Of a DNA stretch of 64,000 bases, positions 51,627 to 59,358 are shown piece by piece. The notes beneath the pieces were generated by a model. The model searched no databases and was not told the DNA's origin. It saw only the letters and a list, made by a program, of their open reading frames with translations. Every line of letters starts with the position of its first letter. The stretch's first letter is position 1. A program made the translations under genes and the position numbers. This DNA comes from JADJRG01 sp964474905 (lineage in GTDB: Bacteria; Myxococcota_A; Polyangia; Nannocystales; Nannocystaceae), in contig CAYYUP010000001.1 of the NCBI GenBank assembly GCA_964474905.1, positions 1 to 64,000 of the forward strand, read 5' to 3'.

Positions 51627-53456
51627 ATGGAGTACGTCGTCGGCATTGATCTCGGGACTACGAACACCTGCGTAGCGATCGTCGAGAACGGCGAGCCGAC
51701 GGTGATCGCCAACAAGGGGGGCTATCGCACGACGCCCTCGGTCGTCGCGACCTCGGAGGGTGGACGTCGCATGGTCGGTCACCTCGCCAAGCGCCAGCTC
51801 GTCACCAATCCGACCCACACGATCTACGCGGCGAAGCGCTTGATCGGCCGCAAGTGGGATTCGCCCACGACGACGACCGCGCGTTCGCTTGTGCCCTACC
51901 GGCTCGTTGAGGGCCCAAATGGTGATGTTCGCCTCGGGATTCACGACGAGGTCTACAGCACCTCTGAGATCGCCGCGCGCATTCTCCAAGAGATGCGCCT
52001 GATCGCCGAGGCCCATGTCGGCGCGCCGATCGATCGCGCTGTCGTCACCGTGCCCGCCTACTTCAACGACAACCAGCGGCAGGCGACCAAGGACGCCGGT
52101 CGGATCGCCGGCCTTGAGGTCATCCGCATCATCAACGAGCCGACCGCTGCGGCGTTGGCCTTTGGCTACGGCAAGCATCTCGAGCACAAAGTCGCGGTCT
52201 ACGACTTTGGTGGCGGCACCTTTGACATCTCGATCCTCGACATCGGCGACGGCCTTTTCGAGGTCATCGCTACCGGAGGTGATACCTTCCTCGGTGGCGA
52301 GGACCTCGATCAACGGGTCGTCGAGTATCTGATCGAGACCTTCGAGGACGAGCGTGACATCGACCTCCGTGCCGATCGCATGGCGATGCAACGGCTGCGC
52401 GATGCTGCCGAAAAAGCCCGTTGTGACCTCTCTGAGCACGAGCAGGTCACCATCGATCTGCCCTTCTTGCACACCAGCCCGAGCGGTGAGGTCCACCACT
52501 TGCGCGGCGAAATCCTGACCCGCTCGCAGATCGAGAGCCTCACCGAAGATTTGATCGAGAAGACCATCAAGATCTGCGAACAGGCGCTGGCCGACGCTGA
52601 TCTCGATAAGGCCTCGATCGATGATGTCGTGCTTGTTGGCGGCATGACGAGGATGCCGTTGATCCGCCAAAAGGTCGCAGAGTTCTTCGATCGAGAGCCC
52701 TGTCACGGGGTCAACCCCGACGAACTCGTCGCCCTTGGAGCGGCGATCCAGGCGGCCTCGCTTTGCCAAGAGACCGACGAAGTACTGCTCCTAGATGTCA
52801 CGCCGCACAGCCTCGGTATGATGATCGCAGGCGGATATTTCCATCGCCTGATCGAGAAGAACACGACGGTGCCGACGAAAGCCGGGCATGTCTTTACAAC
52901 CACCCGTGACGATCAGACGACGGTAAAGATCCTCGTTTTGCAGGGCGAGAGTCCACGGGCGATCGAGAACGAGCTGCTCGGAGAATTTATCCTCTCAGGC
53001 CTTCGTAAGGCGCCGCGTGGCAAGGTCCAGGTCGATGTCTCGTTCGCGATTTCGGTCGATGGCATCGTCAGTGTGAGCGCCAAGGATCTCGAGACTGGAC
53101 ACGAACAGACCATCGCCGTGACCGCGACCAGTGGGCTCTCCGATGCGGAACTCCAGTGTCTGATCGACGAGTCACACGCTTACATGCTCGAGGCCCGGGC
53201 CTCCGAGGAACTGGCTCGCCGTCGTCGCCAAGTCGAACGGCTGATGCGTGACGTCCAGGGCTGCGTGCCGCGGGTTCGCGAGGTGATGAACGGCACCCGC
53301 TTTGGGCGTGAGGCACTCGCGAAGGTCGACGGCGCGCTTCACCGCGGCGAGCGTGAGCTGCACGTCGGTGATCCGCGTTCGCTCAGCGAGACGATGGAGA
53401 GCCTCGAACGGGCGCAGCAGTTGCTCCGGGGGATCGCCGAGCGCAGCAGACGTTAG
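51627..53456 (+). CDS. dnaK: DnaK paralogue (Hsp70 chaperone)
   Basis: Hsp70 with an intact ATPase domain: IDLGTTNTCVAI, VTVPAYFNDNQRQATKDAG, INEPTAAALAFGYG, VYDFGGGTFDIS and VLVGGMTRMPLI. The substrate-binding beta domain has LDVTPHSLGM. At 609 residues it is shorter than typical DnaK (about 640). The helical lid ends early, without the usual acidic C-terminal tail. No dnaJ or grpE gene is near, so it is more likely a second, specialised copy than the housekeeping dnaK; the symbol is by family. The start ATG at 51627 is the expected position just before GIDLGTT. Confidence 0.93.
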   Translation: MEYVVGIDLGTTNTCVAIVENGEPTVIANKGGYRTTPSVVATSEGGRRMVGHLAKRQLVTNPTHTIYAAKRLIGRKWDSPTTTTARSLVPYRLVEGPNGDVRLGIHDEVYSTSEIAARILQEMRLIAEAHVGAPIDRAVVTVPAYFNDNQRQATKDAGRIAGLEVIRIINEPTAAALAFGYGKHLEHKVAVYDFGGGTFDISILDIGDGLFEVIATGGDTFLGGEDLDQRVVEYLIETFEDERDIDLRADRMAMQRLRDAAEKARCDLSEHEQVTIDLPFLHTSPSGEVHHLRGEILTRSQIESLTEDLIEKTIKICEQALADADLDKASIDDVVLVGGMTRMPLIRQKVAEFFDREPCHGVNPDELVALGAAIQAASLCQETDEVLLLDVTPHSLGMMIAGGYFHRLIEKNTTVPTKAGHVFTTTRDDQTTVKILVLQGESPRAIENELLGEFILSGLRKAPRGKVQVDVSFAISVDGIVSVSAKDLETGHEQTIAVTATSGLSDAELQCLIDESHAYMLEARASEELARRRRQVERLMRDVQGCVPRVREVMNGTRFGREALAKVDGALHRGERELHVGDPRSLSETMESLERAQQLLRGIAERSRR

Positions 53457-53468
53457 CTCTGGGCTCAG

Positions 53469-54602
53469 CTAGAGCCTGTCGATGAGTGCTGGATCGACGC
53501 CGAATTCTTCGAGCACGGCGCGTGTATGTTGGCCGAGCCTCGGGGCGGGCTGAGCAGGAGTGCGGCCGAGCGACGGCAGGCTCGGTCCCGGGGTTTGCAG
53601 GGTGCCGCCGTCTGGGAGGGGGGTTTCCTCGAGCAGGCCGCAGGCCCTGAAGACAGGCTCCTTCGTGGCAGAGGCGATATCGTGTACCGGAGTGACGGGA
53701 AGATTGAGCTCCGTCAGGCGATCGAGCCAACTCGATCGTGTCTCTTTAGACAGGTGATCCTGAAGCAGAGCGATCGTCGACGCGCCGTCGACTCCAGGAT
53801 CGTGGCCGCGAGCCGCGAGTTCGGGGAGGCCGATCGCTTGGCAGAAAGAGATCCAAAACTTCGGCTCCAAACAGCCGACGGCGAGGTCCAGGCCGTCTGC
53901 GCAAGTGTAGGTGCGATAGGCTGCGATCTTGCCCCCGAGGAAGCGGTCGGTGGTCGCCTGGCCCTCTGTGGTCTCTTCGGCCCAGGCCCAGGTCATGAAG
54001 TGCAGCGGTGCCCCCGCGAGGGGCTGCGTGACGTGAAGCCCGACGCCAGTGCTGCTGCGGCGGAGAAGGGCGGCGAGGATCGCAGAGCAGGCGAGGCTGC
54101 CCGCTGTGCAGTCAGCGAGCTGGGCCGCGGGAATCTCATCGCTCCGCAGGCGATCCAGGAGCCCGCTCAGGCCGACAAAATTGAGATCATGACCGACTGC
54201 ATCGCCGTGGGTGAAGCCCGGGATCGACGCGGTGATCAGGCGCGTATTGGCGGCACGCAGCCCCTCTAGCCCGAGGCCCCAGCGATCGAGAGTACCGGGC
54301 CGAAAGCTCTCGAGGAGCACATCGGCCTGCGCTGCGAGCTCCCGCAGGGCGGCTGCGCCGGGCTCTGAGCGGAGGTTTAGTGTCACTGACTCGGCACCGC
54401 GAAAGTAGGCGCAGTAACCGACGCCGATGCCGTCGACGAGCGGCGGCGTGAGGCGCATCAGATCGCCGGCACGCGGGTCTTCGATCTTGATCACGCGGGC
54501 GCCGAGATCGAGGAGCATGCGGACGAGCACAGCCCCGGGCAACATGCGGCTCGCATCGATGACGGTGATGCCTGCGAGGGGGAGGGTCTCTGCGGGATCC
54601 AT
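53469..54602 (-). CDS. class III CoA transferase (CaiB/BaiF, AMACR-like)
   Basis: Acyl-CoA transferase or racemase with the family pattern: DASRMLPGAVLVRMLLDLGARVIKIEDP at the start, ADVLLESFRPGTLDRWGLG, SIPGFTHGDAVGHDLNFVGLSG with the catalytic Asp in HDLNF, and a C-terminal LPVTPVHDIA. At 377 residues it resembles alpha-methylacyl-CoA racemase (AMACR), which prepares branched acyl-CoA for beta-oxidation. This would fit the SCP-x thiolase and multienzyme elsewhere in the window, though they are not adjacent. It starts 38 bases after coaE on the same strand. Confidence 0.9.
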   Translation of the reverse strand: MDPAETLPLAGITVIDASRMLPGAVLVRMLLDLGARVIKIEDPRAGDLMRLTPPLVDGIGVGYCAYFRGAESVTLNLRSEPGAAALRELAAQADVLLESFRPGTLDRWGLGLEGLRAANTRLITASIPGFTHGDAVGHDLNFVGLSGLLDRLRSDEIPAAQLADCTAGSLACSAILAALLRRSSTGVGLHVTQPLAGAPLHFMTWAWAEETTEGQATTDRFLGGKIAAYRTYTCADGLDLAVGCLEPKFWISFCQAIGLPELAARGHDPGVDGASTIALLQDHLSKETRSSWLDRLTELNLPVTPVHDIASATKEPVFRACGLLEETPLPDGGTLQTPGPSLPSLGRTPAQPAPRLGQHTRAVLEEFGVDPALIDRL

Positions 54603-54640
54603 GACCGTCCGAGCTTAACTCGGATCATCGCGGCCCGGGC

Positions 54641-55303
54641 TCAATCGTCGATGAAGCCGCTGGCGACGTTGGGGTCGGGGGGCGCCGGGGTTCGCCGGTA
54701 GGGCAGCTCGAGCTTGAGATACTCGCCCAGGAGCAGCTCGACTTCGCGGCGCAGATCCATGCGGTCGCCGTTGTTGGTGAGCACGTAGTCGGCGAGGGAT
54801 TGACGGGTCGAATCGTCCATCTGTGCGGCCATTCGGGCGCGAGTTTCGTCGGCTGAGAAACCATCGCGATCGCTGACTCGGGCGATCCGCAGATCGTCGC
54901 GGGCGCTGACGACGATGACCCCGTTGAGGTTCTCTTGGATGTTGTTCTCGAAGAGCAGCGGGACCTCGTAGATCACGAGCCTTTGTCCGGCCTTCTCGAG
55001 AGCGTCGAGCACCTCTTCGAAGCGCGAGCGGATCCTCGGGTGGAGGATTCTCTCGAGGGCGAGGCGCTTGTCGTTATCGCTGAAGACGATCGTCGCGAGC
55101 TTGGCCCGATCGAGGTGGCCGTTCTCCGTCAGGACCTCCTCGCCGAAGACGCAGACGACCTCCTCCAGGCCTTTTGAGCCGGGCATGACGACCATCCGTG
55201 AGAGCTCATCGGCGGAGACGACTGGGATCCCGTACTCCTCGATCACACTGGCGACGGTCGATTTGCCGCTGCCGATCCCCCCCGTGAGCCCATAGACTTC
55301 CAT
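54641..55303 (-). CDS. coaE: dephospho-CoA kinase
   Basis: Final enzyme of coenzyme A synthesis. P-loop GLTGGIGSGKST at the N-terminus, then SADELSR (with Asp), LDRAKLA, LHPRIR, VYEVPLLFE-like IYEVPLLFEN and the C-terminal region. 220 residues, normal length. I chose the ATG at 55303 because it begins directly before the P-loop; the longer frame upstream runs into the divergent engB gene. It is followed on the same strand by the CoA transferase gene. Confidence 0.96.
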   Translation of the reverse strand: MEVYGLTGGIGSGKSTVASVIEEYGIPVVSADELSRMVVMPGSKGLEEVVCVFGEEVLTENGHLDRAKLATIVFSDNDKRLALERILHPRIRSRFEEVLDALEKAGQRLVIYEVPLLFENNIQENLNGVIVVSARDDLRIARVSDRDGFSADETRARMAAQMDDSTRQSLADYVLTNNGDRMDLRREVELLLGEYLKLELPYRRTPAPPDPNVASGFIDD

Positions 55304-55354
55304 GGCGGTAAGCGTAGAAGGGGCGGGGCCTCCTGTATAGTCGCCGGCCTCACG

Positions 55355-56020
55355 ATGACCTCCCCAGGCAAGCCACGCCCAGGCTGGAGAGTGGTCTCGG
55401 CCACCTTCGAACTTTCGGCGCCCTCTCTCGCTCACTGTCCGCCTGCGACCCTCCCGGAGATCGCGGTCGGTGGTCGTTCGAACGTCGGCAAGTCGAGTCT
55501 GCTCAACACTTTCGCCTGTCGGCGCGGCCTCGCGCGGGTCAGCCGGTCGCCCGGCCGTACGCGGCTGCTGAACTTTTTCAAGATCATCCTTCGTCACCCG
55601 CGCTTTGGCGATCGCGTCTTTCGTTGGGTCGATCTACCGGGGTACGGCTACGCCGCGGCTCATGTCTCGATCCGCGAGACCTTCGGGCCGATGATCGAGA
55701 GTTATCTTCAGGAGCGGGCGGTGCTCGTCGAGCTAATGGTGTTGATCGACGTGCGCCGGGGGGCGGGCGTCCAGGATCGTCAGCTGCTCGAGTACGCGAG
55801 CGAGCGCAGCCTGCCGGCGCGGATCGTCGGCACAAAGGCCGATAAGCTCAGCAAGTCGGAACGCGGTGTCATCTCGCGTAAGATCGCCAACTCGCTCGAT
55901 CTTCCCACCTCGGCGCTGGCCCTGACGAGCGCCTCGCTCGGCCTAGGTCTCGGCGACGATGGTCGGGGTCAAGGCCTCACGCGACTGCTCGCCGAGCGCA
56001 TCGAAAATGCGACCTGTTGA
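55355..56020 (+). CDS. engB: ribosome biogenesis GTPase EngB/YsxC
   Basis: Small GTPase for assembly of the large ribosomal subunit. G1 GRSNVGKSSLLN, G2 region with SRSPGRT, G3 DLPGYGYA and G4 GTKADK are present. At 221 residues it is of normal length. The rimI gene overlaps its 3' end by 14 bases, so the two are co-transcribed. It is divergent from coaE. Confidence 0.96.
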   Translation: MTSPGKPRPGWRVVSATFELSAPSLAHCPPATLPEIAVGGRSNVGKSSLLNTFACRRGLARVSRSPGRTRLLNFFKIILRHPRFGDRVFRWVDLPGYGYAAAHVSIRETFGPMIESYLQERAVLVELMVLIDVRRGAGVQDRQLLEYASERSLPARIVGTKADKLSKSERGVISRKIANSLDLPTSALALTSASLGLGLGDDGRGQGLTRLLAERIENATC

Positions 56021-56495
56021 GCCGTCCGAGCCTCGGCCTGTACCTTGGCGAGTACGGGCGGCGACCGCCACGGATCTGCCGGCGATCATCGCTCTCGAGG
56101 TCGAGGGATTTGGCCGCCCTTGGACCGAGGCGATGTACGTCGAAGAGCTCGCGCGGGGGAGTTCTTGGCTCGATCTTGCGATCAGCGAGAGCGGCGAGGT
56201 CGTCGCTTTTGTCTGCGCCTGGCGGATCCTCGACGCCTGTCATCTCCTGCGGATCGCGACCCGCCGCTCGCTGCAAAACTCGGGTATTGCCCGTACCCTC
56301 GTTCGCCATCTGATCGCCAGTGCGCGAGTGGGATCTTGCTCTCGCATCGAACTGGAGGTGGCGAGCCGCAATACCAGTGCTCTTGCGCTCTACCGCGGCC
56401 TCGATTTTGAGGTCGTCGGTCGGCGGCCGGGTTACTACAAAGAGCCCGTTGATGACGCGATCCTGATGAACTTGCAGCTCTCTCCGGACCGCTGA
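56007..56495 (+). CDS. rimI: ribosomal protein alanine N-acetyltransferase RimI-like
   Basis: GNAT acetyltransferase of 162 residues. It starts MRPVEPSEPRPVPWRVRAAT; the acetyl-CoA-binding loop is RRSLQNSGIARTLV, and the C-terminal pattern RIELEVASRNTSALALYRGLDFEVVGRRPGYY is typical of RimI. The ATG at 56007 lies inside the end of engB (14-base overlap); the frame is open further upstream, but that part duplicates engB coding sequence. The exact substrate (ribosomal S18 or other) is inferred from the family. The next gene is 12 bases downstream. Confidence 0.92.
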   Translation: MRPVEPSEPRPVPWRVRAATATDLPAIIALEVEGFGRPWTEAMYVEELARGSSWLDLAISESGEVVAFVCAWRILDACHLLRIATRRSLQNSGIARTLVRHLIASARVGSCSRIELEVASRNTSALALYRGLDFEVVGRRPGYYKEPVDDAILMNLQLSPDR

Positions 56496-56507
56496 GGTCG
56501 ACGGCTG

Positions 56508-57383
56508 GTGCGAGTGGGGTCACGGCGTCGTGAGCTGCTGGGCATTGTCGGCGTCCTGCGCGTGCCGTATGAATCTCCGGTGTCTGCGGCACATTTCGAG
56601 GCCAAAGTCGAAGAGCGGCGCAGCCTCGGTGGGGGTTATTTTGTGCTCTCCGTGATCGCGGATGCGCCGACTCCAATCGAGACGGCGGAGCCCGGTCAGT
56701 TTGTGATGCTGCGCGGAGCCTGGGGGCGCGACCTCCTTAATCCGCGGGCGTTTTCTGTCTTTGAGGTCATGGACGATCGACGTTTCTCGATCTTGGCGAA
56801 GGTCTTGGGTCGGGGCACGGCGCGTCTCGCAGTCGCTGATCCGGGCGCCTGCTTGACGGTCACAGGTCCGCTAGGGCGGGGTTTTCCGGCGCCTCGCTCC
56901 GGTCGTACGCAGCTCCTGGTTGCCGGCGGCGTCGGCTTTCCGCCCCTTCATTTTCAGGCTCGTAGGGCGGCTCGGGCGGGTACACCTGCGAGTGTTGAAG
57001 TGCTCTACGGAGGTCGAGGTCGCGATGATCTGCTCCTTACCGACGAACTCGACGCTTGGCGGGTGCCTTATGCGCTCGCGACCGACGATGGCAGCGTCGG
57101 TGTGCACGGTCGGGTCACGGATCTATTGGAGGCGCGACTCGGAGCTGCAGACCAGGACGGTGAGACGGTCGAAATCCTCGCCTGTGGGCCAACGCCGATG
57201 CTCCAGGCGGTTCGCACGATCGGCCTCGCGAGGGGCATCGATACCTACCTCTGTCTCGAGGAGAACATGGCCTGCGGGTTTGGTGTGTGCTTAGGCTGCG
57301 CGGTACCGGTGCACGGACCTCGCCCCTACCGATATTGCTGTACGGACGGTCCGGTCTTCGACGCGAAAGAGGTCCGTTGGTGA
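56508..57383 (+). CDS. pyrK: dihydroorotate dehydrogenase electron transfer subunit
   Basis: FAD and [2Fe-2S] protein that passes electrons from class 1B dihydroorotate dehydrogenase to NAD. The flavin domain includes RAFSVFEVMDD, the NAD domain LLVAGGVGFPPLHF and LACGPTPMLQAV. The Fe-S ligands are in MACGFGVCLGCAVPV and YRYCCTDGPVF. At 291 residues the length is normal. The start GTG at 56508 is uncertain; a start nearer to the AHFEAKV strand would also be possible. The pyrD gene begins inside its stop codon (GTGA), which confirms the complex. It is part of the run engB-rimI-pyrK-pyrD. Confidence 0.94.
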   Translation: MRVGSRRRELLGIVGVLRVPYESPVSAAHFEAKVEERRSLGGGYFVLSVIADAPTPIETAEPGQFVMLRGAWGRDLLNPRAFSVFEVMDDRRFSILAKVLGRGTARLAVADPGACLTVTGPLGRGFPAPRSGRTQLLVAGGVGFPPLHFQARRAARAGTPASVEVLYGGRGRDDLLLTDELDAWRVPYALATDDGSVGVHGRVTDLLEARLGAADQDGETVEILACGPTPMLQAVRTIGLARGIDTYLCLEENMACGFGVCLGCAVPVHGPRPYRYCCTDGPVFDAKEVRW

Positions 57384-58357
57384 GAGAACCATCCCGCTCC
57401 TTGTCGCCCTCCGATGTCGATCTGCACGCGGATTTTGCGGGGTTGAGGCTCGATTCACCGCTGCTCGCGGCTTCTGGTTGTTTCGCCTACGGCCAGCAAT
57501 TTGCCGCCTTTACGGACCTTCGGCGTCTCGGTGGAGTTGTTACCAAGGGCATCTCGCCGGAGCCTCGTTTTGGCAATGCGCTGCCGCGGATCTGTGAGAC
57601 CGCTGCCGGCATGCTCAACTCGATCGGCCTCGAAAACGTCGGCGTCGAGGTCTTTCTTCGCGACAAGCTGCCCTTCCTCCGTGAGCTCGGGATCAGCGTC
57701 TGGGTTAATTTTTTTGGCACCGACTTTGAGACCTATGTCGAGTGTGCCCGTCGGCTCAGCGCAGGTGAGGGAGTCGATGCCCTCGAGATGAACATCTCCT
57801 GCCCAAACATCAAGAAGGGCGGCATCGAATTTGGAACCGTGCCCGAGGTCGCACACCGGCTCACACGGGCTTGCGTCGAGGTTTCGTCGGTGCCGATCAT
57901 CGTCAAGCTCAGCCCGAACGCGGGGGATATCGTCGGTATGGCCCAGGCAGTTGCGGAGGCTGGAGCCGCGGGGGTTTCGTTGATCAATACGATGACGGGA
58001 ATGGCGATCGATGTCCGTCGTCGGCGACCGCGGATCGCGACGACCTACGGTGGCCTCTCAGGACCCGCGATAAAGCCGATCGCTTTGCGCATGGTTCATC
58101 AGGTCGCTCAGGCCCTGCCAAAGCTGCAGATCTGCGGGATCGGCGGGATCATGACCGGCGAGGATGCTCTAGAGTTCTTGATGGCGGGGGCTAGCACGGT
58201 GCAGGTCGGGACCGCGCTCTTCTCGGATCCTGGGGCGATCGCGCGGATCACGGAGGAGTTGAGGCTGCTCTTGGCCGAGCTTGGCGTCGACGCGCTAGCC
58301 TCCGTGGTCGGTGCTCTCGAAGTGATCCCGCCGGAACGGCCCTACGTGGCCTTCTGA
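57380..58357 (+). CDS. pyrD: dihydroorotate dehydrogenase, class 1B catalytic subunit
   Basis: Catalytic subunit for oxidation of dihydroorotate to orotate in pyrimidine synthesis. The catalytic base Cys is in MNISCPNIKKGG, the FMN contacts are in the region IVKLSPN and GIGGIMTGEDALEFLMAGAS. At 325 residues it is of normal length for the class 1B enzyme. I used the GTG at 57380, which overlaps the pyrK stop by four bases and has AGAGG seven bases upstream. The longer frame would take in pyrK coding sequence. Its partner PyrK is directly upstream. Confidence 0.95.
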   Translation: MREPSRSLSPSDVDLHADFAGLRLDSPLLAASGCFAYGQQFAAFTDLRRLGGVVTKGISPEPRFGNALPRICETAAGMLNSIGLENVGVEVFLRDKLPFLRELGISVWVNFFGTDFETYVECARRLSAGEGVDALEMNISCPNIKKGGIEFGTVPEVAHRLTRACVEVSSVPIIVKLSPNAGDIVGMAQAVAEAGAAGVSLINTMTGMAIDVRRRRPRIATTYGGLSGPAIKPIALRMVHQVAQALPKLQICGIGGIMTGEDALEFLMAGASTVQVGTALFSDPGAIARITEELRLLLAELGVDALASVVGALEVIPPERPYVAF

Positions 58358-58479
58358 TCCCGCGCGTGTCTTCATCGGGTCCGCATTGGTGTCGGTTTGG
58401 TGAGCGGCGACGCCCGAAGCGACCCCGGACATCGAACGTCGCTTGCGGCGCTTCGGCCGTACGGATAGGCTGAGCGCTG

Positions 58480-59358
58480 ATGACGGAACGGCCAATTCCG
58501 TGGAGAGCGCGTCTCGCTGCCTCGCTTGTCGACGTGTCTCCGGACTGGGGGGTCATCGTTGCCAGCAAGCTCATCGGCGCGGCTTCCAGGGCACGCTTGC
58601 CGCGGGCGATCAGCAAACCGGCAGTCGCGGCGTATGTCCGCTACTTCGACGTCGATCTCGGTGATGTTGATCCTGGCTGTCACAGCGTCGGTTACGACTC
58701 TTTCGACGCCTTCTTTACCCGCCGTCTCCGACGTGACGCACGACCGATCGATCGCGCGACAAAAGCGATCGTTTCGCCCTGCGACGGGCTGCTCCGCGAG
58801 ATTGTGCGGGTCCGTGAGGGCGTTACGGTTAATGTGAAGGGCTACTCGCTGTCGATCGCCGAACTCGTCGCGGACGAGGGGCTCGCTCATACGTTTGAGG
58901 GCGGCTTGGCGGCGACGATCTACCTGCATCCGCGCGACTACCATCGGGTGCACGCGCCGGTAGACTCGCTCGCAGAGCAAGTGATCCTGGTGCCTGGACG
59001 TTTGCTTCCAGTGACGGATGCGGCGCTCGATCGGGTCCCAGGCCTCTTTACGGTCAACGAGCGGCTCGTGCATGTACTCGATACGATCCACGGCAAGATG
59101 GCCGTGGTGATGGTTGCGGCCTTCGGGGTTGGTCACATGAGTTGCGTGTACCGTCATGTGGCTCCGCATCCCCGCGAGATCCAGCGTGTTGCCTGCGAGC
59201 CGAAGCCTCGTTTGCGCAAGGGCGATGAGATCGGGGTCTTTCACCTCGGATCAACAGTGGTCCTGGTGACAGAGCCAGGTGTCGAAGCGCTTGACCTGCC
59301 CTTACCCGCGCCGCTCCGGCAGGGTCAGACAATTTTTAAAGGACGCGGATCGCCATGA
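58480..59358 (+). CDS. psd: phosphatidylserine decarboxylase
   Basis: Membrane-associated, self-cleaving pyruvoyl enzyme that makes phosphatidylethanolamine. The cleavage site LGST is present in FHLGSTVVLV; Ser becomes the pyruvoyl group. Family blocks YDSFDAFFTRRLR, SPCDG, YLHPRDYHRVHAP and the GVGHMSCV stretch are all visible. At 292 residues it matches the proteobacterial proenzyme. The methyltransferase gene overlaps its end by four bases (ATGA). A phosphatidylserine synthase gene is not in view. Confidence 0.95.
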   Translation: MTERPIPWRARLAASLVDVSPDWGVIVASKLIGAASRARLPRAISKPAVAAYVRYFDVDLGDVDPGCHSVGYDSFDAFFTRRLRRDARPIDRATKAIVSPCDGLLREIVRVREGVTVNVKGYSLSIAELVADEGLAHTFEGGLAATIYLHPRDYHRVHAPVDSLAEQVILVPGRLLPVTDAALDRVPGLFTVNERLVHVLDTIHGKMAVVMVAAFGVGHMSCVYRHVAPHPREIQRVACEPKPRLRKGDEIGVFHLGSTVVLVTEPGVEALDLPLPAPLRQGQTIFKGRGSP

